This document shows, piece after piece, positions 14,667 through 19,930 of a stretch of DNA of 19,930 nt. Origin of the DNA: JBCDBL01 sp039183635 (GTDB taxonomy: Bacteria > Pseudomonadota > Alphaproteobacteria > Caulobacterales > Parvularculaceae); the NCBI GenBank assembly GCA_039183635.1, contig JBCDBL010000080.1, positions 1 through 19,930 of the forward strand, read 5' to 3'. The position numbers were made by a program, and so were the translations under genes. Position 1 is the stretch's first letter. Each line of letters starts with the position of its first letter. Below the pieces are notes generated by a model. It saw only the letters and a program-made list of their open reading frames with translations. It was not told the DNA's origin and did no database searches.

Positions 14667-15521
14667 TTAAGACGCCATATCCTTTGACAACCAGACGCTG
14701 GCGAGGTTCGGCGAAAGCCAGTAAGAGCTGCGCCCTGAGACCTGTTCGATCGTTTTTAAGTAGGCGGATAAATAGCGGTTCGGTGCGTCGCGCCAAAAGC
14801 ATCCATAGGGCGTGTAACAGGGGTAATGGTCGCGCCATGCCTTATGGCTTGTGAAGGTTAGCGTGGTGGAGACAGGGCGAAAACGTTTGTTCAGGATGCC
14901 AAGGTCCCAGGGACTGACGAAATCATTAAACCCCTCGACCTTGCGGCCTAAGGCTTTGACGTATCCGCCGCGCATCGATTTCGGCAGCCAATGGGCGAAG
15001 GGTACGACGCCGTCATGGCTGACGACGGGAAAAATTTGATTCGGGGTCGTCAGGACGATCATTTCTTTCGTCAGACGCTCCATGTGCTCAAGCGACGGTT
15101 TAACGTTCGCTTTGCCCACATGTTCGAGCGTTTCAATGGACGCGAAGATGTCGACGGACCCTGGTTCTAATGAAATGTCTTGAAGATATTCCTCTTTAAA
15201 AACGCAGCGATCGCTAAGCCCCAAAATTTCTGCGAAGCGACGCGTTGCATTTAGTTTTTTCGGATGCGGTTCGACAAAAACGGCGCGCGCCCCGCCGGCG
15301 AACAAACACGCCAGCCCAAGCCAACCATATCCGGACGCGCAGTCGCACAGTGTCTTGCCCGCAATGTCGATGCTTTCTCGCATCGGATCGACATACAGCT
15401 TTTTCATGTAGTCGAGCGCGCCGTTAATATCGGTGCTGTTGTAGTCGCTGTTGCTCTTGTAATCCTCAACGTCTTGCATTTTAGCAAGACGATCGTCGTC
15501 AATGAGGAGAGGCGCCTGCAT
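14667..15521 (-). CDS. Class I SAM-dependent methyltransferase
   Basis: 284 residues, with AGGTGGG 4-5 bases before the ATG at 15521. The Rossmann SAM-binding site is visible: motif I TLCDCASGYGWLG (57-69), the acidic post-I motif VFVEPHPKKL (Glu84 for ribose contact), and the later SIETLEHVG motif typical of the Methyltransf_11/23 groups. It ends with an aromatic C-terminal region (DHYPCYTPYGCFWRDAP). The substrate is not evident; similar proteins act on small molecules, lipids or sugar chains. It has no co-directional neighbour. By eye it is less GC-rich than the flanking operons, which could mean a transferred gene. Confidence 0.8.
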   Translation of the reverse strand: MQAPLLIDDDRLAKMQDVEDYKSNSDYNSTDINGALDYMKKLYVDPMRESIDIAGKTLCDCASGYGWLGLACLFAGGARAVFVEPHPKKLNATRRFAEILGLSDRCVFKEEYLQDISLEPGSVDIFASIETLEHVGKANVKPSLEHMERLTKEMIVLTTPNQIFPVVSHDGVVPFAHWLPKSMRGGYVKALGRKVEGFNDFVSPWDLGILNKRFRPVSTTLTFTSHKAWRDHYPCYTPYGCFWRDAPNRYLSAYLKTIEQVSGRSSYWLSPNLASVWLSKDMAS

Positions 15522-15628
15522 AATCCCACCTAAGCGCTTTGATCGTCACATAATTCGGGCTTCCCATAACACAGACGCTGTTTTTTGAGAAATGCTATTC
15601 GCGCGTTATCAACGTTAAAAAAATCTTA

Positions 15629-15657
15629 AGCATTACGCCTTTGAGTTGCGTAAAGCT
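15629..15657. promoter_or_regulatory. Inverted repeat upstream of the mnh operon
   Basis: AGCATTACGC (15629-15638) and GCGTAAAGCT (15648-15657) form a 10-bp inverted repeat with one mismatch and a 9-base spacer. It sits about 70 bases before the mnhE start in an otherwise featureless 207-bp gap. It could be an operator or a leader hairpin. No regulator is encoded next to it. Confidence 0.3.
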
Positions 15658-15728
15658 CACGCATAACGCTGGAGCTTGTTTTATCCGGCCTGTTCGTTCC
15701 CGCCCCGCCGGAGGCGTCTCGATCAAAG

Positions 15729-16247
15729 ATGCGTCGACCACGTATGAAGCATGCGATTGGCCTCACTTTCGGGCTCGCCGTCCTTTGGCTGTCCTTGTCG
15801 GGATACTTCGACAAACAGTTGTTGCTGGCGCTCGGCGTTTTGTCCGTGGGTCTGTCCTTGTGGTTCGCGCATCGCATCGGCGCGATCGATTCGGCGGGCG
15901 CGCCTATACACCTTTTTCCCGGCATACTTGGATATTGGCTGTGGCTGTTCCTGGAGATCGGGAAGGCGAACGTGATTGTTGCGCGCGCCGCTCTCAGCAC
16001 GGATATGACTTTATCGCCGAAAATGGTCCGCGTGCCTGCGCCGCAAAAAACAGCCGTCGGTCGCGTCACCTTCGCCAATTCGATCACGCTTACCCCGGGC
16101 ACGGTGTCTGTTGACGTCAGCGGCGCGGATATTCTCGTCCATGCCCTGACGGAGGAGCTTGCCGACGTTGACGGCATGGCGGATATGGGTCGCCGGGTAT
16201 GTGCGTTTGAAGGAAAAGATACCGCCGCAGGGGGCGAGGAGGCATGA
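15729..16247 (+). CDS. mnhE: Na+/H+ antiporter subunit E (MnhE/MrpE)
   Basis: 172 residues. Two or three N-terminal membrane helices (about 8-40 and 57-75) are followed by a soluble domain with the MrpE signature VTFANSITLTPGTVSVDV and then LVHALTEEL. MrpE is an accessory subunit of the multisubunit cation/proton antiporter, required for assembly or full activity. It is the first gene of this operon. GGAGG lies 14 bases before the ATG at 15729, a long spacing; ATG 15744 is an alternative without a site. Its stop overlaps the mnhF start (ATGA). Confidence 0.93.
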   Translation: MRRPRMKHAIGLTFGLAVLWLSLSGYFDKQLLLALGVLSVGLSLWFAHRIGAIDSAGAPIHLFPGILGYWLWLFLEIGKANVIVARAALSTDMTLSPKMVRVPAPQKTAVGRVTFANSITLTPGTVSVDVSGADILVHALTEELADVDGMADMGRRVCAFEGKDTAAGGEEA

Positions 16248-16555
16248 CAATGTTCGCTGTCGCCGCCGCCGCCATGGTTGCGGCCATGGTCTTGACGCTG
16301 GCGCGGTTGTTCGCTGGTCCGACACTCTACGACCGCGTGCTGGCCGCCAACGCCTTCGGCACCAAGACGGTGCTTTTGCTGGGCGTTATGGGGTACGTGA
16401 TGGGGCGTCCTGACTTTTTGGACATCAGTATTCTTTATGCGCTTATCAATTTCGTCGGCACCATCGCCATTTTGAAATTCTTCCGGTATCGCGCGATGAA
16501 CGTTGTGATGGACGGCTCACCCGTTGAGGCGGACCCAGAGGAGCGCGCGACATGA
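16244..16555 (+). CDS. mnhF: Na+/H+ antiporter subunit F (MnhF/MrpF)
   Basis: 103 residues with three membrane helices. The family core LARLFAGPTLYDRVLAANAFGTKTVLLLG is present, with the PT-x-x-DR-x-x-A motif, followed by DISILYALINFVGTIAILKFFRY. Length and topology are normal. The start at 16244 overlaps the mnhE stop by ATGA; an ATG at 16250 is also possible. The operon position between E and G confirms the call. Confidence 0.94.
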   Translation: MTMFAVAAAAMVAAMVLTLARLFAGPTLYDRVLAANAFGTKTVLLLGVMGYVMGRPDFLDISILYALINFVGTIAILKFFRYRAMNVVMDGSPVEADPEERAT

Positions 16556-16899
16556 ACCTGGAGCTCTTCCTCGATATTCTGGGTTGGACATTGTGCCTTG
16601 TGGGCGGTTTTTTCGTGGTGGTCGGCGCGATCGGCATTGTGCGGTTTCCGGATTTTTACACCCGACTTCACGCCGCCGGCGTCACCGACACGTTCGGAGC
16701 CGAGCTTATTATATTCGGCATGATGACGCAGTCGGATGATTGGTTGACGGTGGTGAAGCTGTTTATCATCGCTTTGTTTCTGTTCATCACAAGTCCCACC
16801 TCCACCCACGCCGTGGCGTATTCGGCCTGGACGGCGGGATTGCGGCCTTTAGAGGGCGTGTGGAAAGCCAAACGCGACGGGGGGGATGAAAATGGCTGA
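16552..16899 (+). CDS. mnhG: Na+/H+ antiporter subunit G (MnhG/MrpG)
   Basis: 115 residues with three membrane helices. The family signature FFVVVGAIGIVRFPDFYTRLHAAGVTDT is followed by a mid-protein helix and FITSPTSTHAVAYSAW. ATGA overlaps the mnhF stop, and the end overlaps the next gene by 8-14 bases. The C-terminal tail (KAKRDGGDENG) is polar. Confidence 0.94.
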   Translation: MNLELFLDILGWTLCLVGGFFVVVGAIGIVRFPDFYTRLHAAGVTDTFGAELIIFGMMTQSDDWLTVVKLFIIALFLFITSPTSTHAVAYSAWTAGLRPLEGVWKAKRDGGDENG

Positions 16900-17524
16900 T
16901 CCTTTGGTCGCCGGGGCTGCGGCTGCGGTCGCTGAACCTTTTGTTACGCCGTTGAATGCGACGACGCTGCTCGATATTTCTCTGCTCTCGATGCTGGTGG
17001 TCGTGGCCCTCGTCATGATGCGGCTTCGTCACTTGTTCGCGGTCGTTATGTTGTCCGGCGTATACAGCCTCTTATCGGCGCTGTTTTTCGTCTCCCTTGA
17101 CGCCGTGGACGTTGCTTTCACCGAAGCGGCTGTCGGCGCAGGGGTGTCCACCGTTCTGTTGCTCGGGGCGATGTTGCTCACCACCCGGCGTGAGAAATTG
17201 AAAAGCGCCGAACGGGCGCCCATCGCAATGCTTGTGGTGCTCGCGACCGGAGCCGCGCTCATCTACGCCACATGGGACATGCCGTCCTTCGGCGATCCGA
17301 ACGCGCCGGCCAACGCCACCATCGGGCGCGATTACATTGAACGCACGCCGGAAGACATTGAGGTGCCGAATATCGTCACTGCGGTTCTGGCGAGTTATCG
17401 GGGTTACGATACGCTGGGCGAGACTTTGGTGATCTTCACCGCCGGCGTGGGCGTGCTGATTTTGTTGTGGCCGCGCGCGCGTCGTCGCGTTGGGACCGAT
17501 GACGATGGAGGACAGACGCCATGA
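16886..17524 (+). CDS. MbhD/MbhE-like antiporter subunit (DUF4040; split-off MrpA C-terminus)
   Basis: 212 residues starting at 16886 (an ATG at 16892 is equally possible), after a G-rich run. The first part matches the DUF4040/MbhD region: MRLRHLFAVVMLSGVYSLLSALFF, then DAVDVAFTEAAVGAGVSTVLLL (about residues 45-95). The second part matches MbhE: NIVTAVLASYRGYDTLGETLVIFTAGVGVLILLWP (about 166-200). In Bacillus-type Mrp systems both are fused to the C-terminus of the large MrpA; here they are a stand-alone membrane protein, as in membrane-bound hydrogenase-like gene orders. ATGA couples it to mnhB. Confidence 0.88.
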   Translation: MKMADPLVAGAAAAVAEPFVTPLNATTLLDISLLSMLVVVALVMMRLRHLFAVVMLSGVYSLLSALFFVSLDAVDVAFTEAAVGAGVSTVLLLGAMLLTTRREKLKSAERAPIAMLVVLATGAALIYATWDMPSFGDPNAPANATIGRDYIERTPEDIEVPNIVTAVLASYRGYDTLGETLVIFTAGVGVLILLWPRARRRVGTDDDGGQTP

Positions 17525-17967
17525 ACAGTGCGCACATCGTCCTCAGGGTGGTGACGAAGCTCCTGTTCGCGCCAATTCTCGTGTTCGCCCTTTATGTACA
17601 GTTCCATGGCGACTATGGGCCCGGCGGTGGTTTTCAGGCGGGCGTTTTGTTCGCTGTTGCCTTCGTGTTGTACGCTTTGGTGTTCGGTCTTGAGGAAACG
17701 CAAAAAGCCCTTCCGCCGGTGGCGGCGAAGATCGGCATGGCCGCCGGCGTTTTGCTATACGCGTTGGTTGGGGTCTACACTCTCATCGCCGGGGCGAATT
17801 ATCTCGACTACGACATTATTGTTCCCGACAGCGATCATCATGCCGGACAACATTACGGCATTTTACTGGTGGAGCTTGGCGTCGGGATCGCCGTCGCCTG
17901 TACGGTTTTGACGATTTTCTACGCGTTCGCGGGGCGCGAGCCTGAGATCGACGAGGAGGATTGGTAG
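17521..17967 (+). CDS. mnhB: Na+/H+ antiporter subunit B (MnhB/MrpB)
   Basis: 148 residues with four membrane helices. The hallmark FALYVQFHGDYGPGGGFQAGVL is at about residues 21-42, and the GIxxVELGVGIAVA helix lies near the end. It closes with an acidic tail (EPEIDEEDW). The tail codons contain the GAGGAGGA ribosome site for mnhC. The start overlaps the upstream stop by four bases. Confidence 0.95.
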   Translation: MNSAHIVLRVVTKLLFAPILVFALYVQFHGDYGPGGGFQAGVLFAVAFVLYALVFGLEETQKALPPVAAKIGMAAGVLLYALVGVYTLIAGANYLDYDIIVPDSDHHAGQHYGILLVELGVGIAVACTVLTIFYAFAGREPEIDEEDW

Positions 17968-17972
17968 TCTCC

Positions 17973-18824
17973 ATGGTCGATTTTATCGTCGGACATTATA
18001 ATTATTGGATCGTCATTATCTTGATGATGACCGGTCTCTATATCGTCTTCAGCCGTAGCAATCTTGTGAAGAAGATTGTCGGCCTCAACGTGTTCCAGAC
18101 ATCGGTATTTATATTCTACATCACCATCGGCAAGGTCGCCGGCGGTACGGCGCCGATTTTTATAGGCGATTATGGCGGCGGCCACGGAAAAGACCACGGC
18201 GCCGGGCATGGCGATAACGGGCATGGCGATGACGGTCACGGCGCGTCCCATGGCGAGGCGGCCGAAGCCGGCCATGGCGCTGCGACAGTTCATGGCGAAG
18301 TTGACGATAAAGCGCTTAACACCCTTACCGAAGATTTCATGGTCGCGTTCGATAAGGCGCGCGACGCCCATACCGAGGAGGTCGGCGCCCTCCATGCCAT
18401 GGATGAGATGTCCGGCGGTTTGTCTGAGACCGGTAGGGCGAAAAACGATCTCGCCAATGCATTCAAGGACGCCTTTAACACCGCTCAGGGAAAAGCGCCG
18501 CCTTCGGACGGGCCTTTGCACAGCGTAGAAGTCGCCCCTGCCGGCGTCGCCGGCGAGCATGACGCATACGTTGGAGACGCCGCCTCCGCCGTCGCGGACA
18601 TCGCCTACTCCAACCCTTTGCCCCATGTTCTCATCCTGACCGCCATTGTCGTCGGCGTCGCCACGACGGCTGTGGGGCTCGCCCTTGCGGTGCGTATACG
18701 CGAAGCTTACGGCACAATTGAGGAAGACGAGCTTCAAGCTGCGGACGATGAGACCGAATTCGGCATTGAGCGGGCTGAGCGCGCGGCGCTTCGGGCGGCG
18801 GAAACGGCGGGGAGCCCTGCCTGA
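17973..18824 (+). CDS. mnhC: Na+/H+ antiporter subunit C (MnhC/MrpC) with large His/Gly-rich insertion
   Basis: 283 residues, against roughly 110-130 for usual MrpC (NuoK homologue). The conserved parts are at the two ends: WIVIILMMTGLYIVFSRSNLVKKIVGLNVFQTSVFIFYI (residues 12-50) and NPLPHVLILTAIVVGVATTAVGLALAVRI (214-242). Between them, about residues 66-207 are extra: a segment with HG repeats (eight His between 71 and 107), then an acidic, probably helical stretch (about 108-175) and a linker. The reading frame is intact with no stop, so this is not a broken gene. The C-terminal tail is acidic and Ala/Glu-rich. ATG 17973 is preferred over TTG 17961, with GAGGAGGA 12 bases upstream. The stop overlaps the mnhD ATG. 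Confidence 0.9.
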   Translation: MVDFIVGHYNYWIVIILMMTGLYIVFSRSNLVKKIVGLNVFQTSVFIFYITIGKVAGGTAPIFIGDYGGGHGKDHGAGHGDNGHGDDGHGASHGEAAEAGHGAATVHGEVDDKALNTLTEDFMVAFDKARDAHTEEVGALHAMDEMSGGLSETGRAKNDLANAFKDAFNTAQGKAPPSDGPLHSVEVAPAGVAGEHDAYVGDAASAVADIAYSNPLPHVLILTAIVVGVATTAVGLALAVRIREAYGTIEEDELQAADDETEFGIERAERAALRAAETAGSPA

Positions 18825-19930
18825 TGTTCGACGCCCTCATTCCACACTTGCCGGTGCTCCACGTTGTCGTGCCTATGGTCGCCGCGCCGATTACGATTAT
18901 GCTGCCGCCGGGGCGTTTGCCATGGCTTTGGGCCGTTCTTGTCAGCTGGGTGACGTTTGCGATTTCCATCGCTTTGTTGATGGAGGTGCGGGATGCGGAT
19001 GTTATTTCTTACGCCCTCGGCGGCTGGGCGCCGCCCCTTGGCATCGAGTACAGGGTGGATTTTGCAAACGCCCTTGTTCTGCTGTTGATTTCTGCGGTGG
19101 CGTCCATTGTCTTTCCCTACGCCCGCCGAAGCGTCGAAGCTGAGATCGATCCGGCGCAAACATCCTTGTTTTACTGCGCCCTTCTCATTTGTTTCACCGG
19201 TTTGCTCGGCGTCACCATTACGGGCGACGCGTTCAACGTTTTCGTATTTCTGGAGATCTCGTCCCTGTCCACCTACGCGCTGGTGGCGCTGGGGGCCAAA
19301 CGGGACCGTCGCGCTCTTAGCTCGGCTTTTAATTACCTCATTATGGGGACGATCGGCGCGACCTTCTTCGTTATCGGGATCGGCCTTCTTTATATGGCCA
19401 CCGGCACGCTGAATATGAACGACATGCATGACAAGCTCGCCGGCCTCGACAACCGCATGGTGCGCGCGGGATTCGCGTTCATCGTCGTCGGCATCGGCCT
19501 GAAGCTCGCCATGTTCCCTTTGCATCTGTGGCTGCCCAACGCCTACACTTTTGCACCGTCGGCGGTGACGGCGTTCCTCGCCGCCACGGCGACGAAAATG
19601 GCGGTGTACGTTCTTATTCGCTTTCTCTACACCGTCTTCGGCCTCGATCTTAATTTCGAGTTTGAGTCCCTGACGCTGACGGCGATCCTTCTGCCTCTCG
19701 GCATTATCGGCATGACGGCGGCCTCCCTCGTGGCGGTGTTCCAGGATTGCGTGAAGCGCATGCTCGCCTATTCCTCAGTGGCGCAGATCGGCTACATGCT
19801 CCTCGGCATTGCGCTTGCGACAGAGGCCGGCGTTGCGGCGGCGCTCGTCCATGTGTTCAACCATGCGCTGATGAAAGCGGCGCTGTTCATGGCGGTGGGC
19901 TGTATTGTCTTGCGCCTCGGCTCCACCCGG
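18824..19930 (+). CDS. mnhD: Na+/H+ antiporter subunit D (MnhD/MrpD), truncated by window end
   Basis: 369 codons are present (start ATG 18824, TGATG overlap with mnhC) and the frame is open at the window edge; full length would be near 500. It is a NuoL/M/N-type proton-pumping-like membrane protein. The TM5 glutamate lies in GDAFNVFVFLEISSLSTYALVALG, the channel lysine in GLKLAMFPLHLWLPNAY, then AATATKMAVYVLIRF, AYSSVAQIGYMLLG, and the TM12-type VFNHALMKAALFMAVG. MrpD is one of the two antiporter-like subunits that carry ion translocation. Further mnh genes are expected beyond the window. Confidence 0.95.
   Translation, partial: MFDALIPHLPVLHVVVPMVAAPITIMLPPGRLPWLWAVLVSWVTFAISIALLMEVRDADVISYALGGWAPPLGIEYRVDFANALVLLLISAVASIVFPYARRSVEAEIDPAQTSLFYCALLICFTGLLGVTITGDAFNVFVFLEISSLSTYALVALGAKRDRRALSSAFNYLIMGTIGATFFVIGIGLLYMATGTLNMNDMHDKLAGLDNRMVRAGFAFIVVGIGLKLAMFPLHLWLPNAYTFAPSAVTAFLAATATKMAVYVLIRFLYTVFGLDLNFEFESLTLTAILLPLGIIGMTAASLVAVFQDCVKRMLAYSSVAQIGYMLLGIALATEAGVAAALVHVFNHALMKAALFMAVGCIVLRLGSTR

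Overview
The window looks like chromosomal DNA of a GC-rich alphaproteobacterium. The pointers are two DUF2336 proteins, a long two-domain dCTP deaminase-like protein, ApaG, a ccmC-ccmD-ccmG cluster, and dispersed intergenic repeats of the type common in that class. I cannot name the genus. Hyphomonadales or Parvularculales-like marine lineages are a guess from gene content. No rRNA, tRNA, CRISPR array or phage gene was recognised.

Layout. Positions 1-83 hold the start of a minus-strand gene cut by the window edge. Positions 257-3512 hold a plus-strand pair: a DUF1800 lipoprotein and a Tat-exported DUF1501 protein. Positions 3513-4017 are non-coding and packed with inverted repeats. Positions 4018-8009 hold six minus-strand genes, read as apaG, trkH, an SpoU-type RNA methyltransferase, ccmC, ccmD and ccmG. 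Next come a dCTP deaminase family gene (8235-9356), a 39-bp direct repeat, a small minus-strand lipoprotein and two overlapping DUF2336 paralogues (10042-12377).

Positions 12378-13076 are non-coding and are the most interesting part. They hold a 227-bp MITE-like element with 21-bp perfect terminal inverted repeats and nested hairpins. A well-conserved class I cyclic-di-GMP (GEMM-I) riboswitch follows at 12800-12895. Its leader ends in a hairpin that pairs with the ribosome binding site of a ParA-type ATPase gene (13077-13814). A gene for a protein with a ribbon-helix-helix-like C-terminus follows in an overlapping frame. The inference is that c-di-GMP controls a ParA/DNA-binding pair that may position a cellular structure or DNA.

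A minus-strand SAM-dependent methyltransferase (14667-15521) separates this from the start of a multisubunit Na+/H+ antiporter (Mrp/Mnh) operon. That operon runs from 15729 to the window end in the order E-F-G-(MbhD/MbhE-like)-B-C-D, with stop/start overlaps at most junctions. Its MnhC carries a roughly 140-residue insertion, rich in His and Gly and then acidic, in what is normally a small two- to three-helix subunit. MnhD runs off the window.
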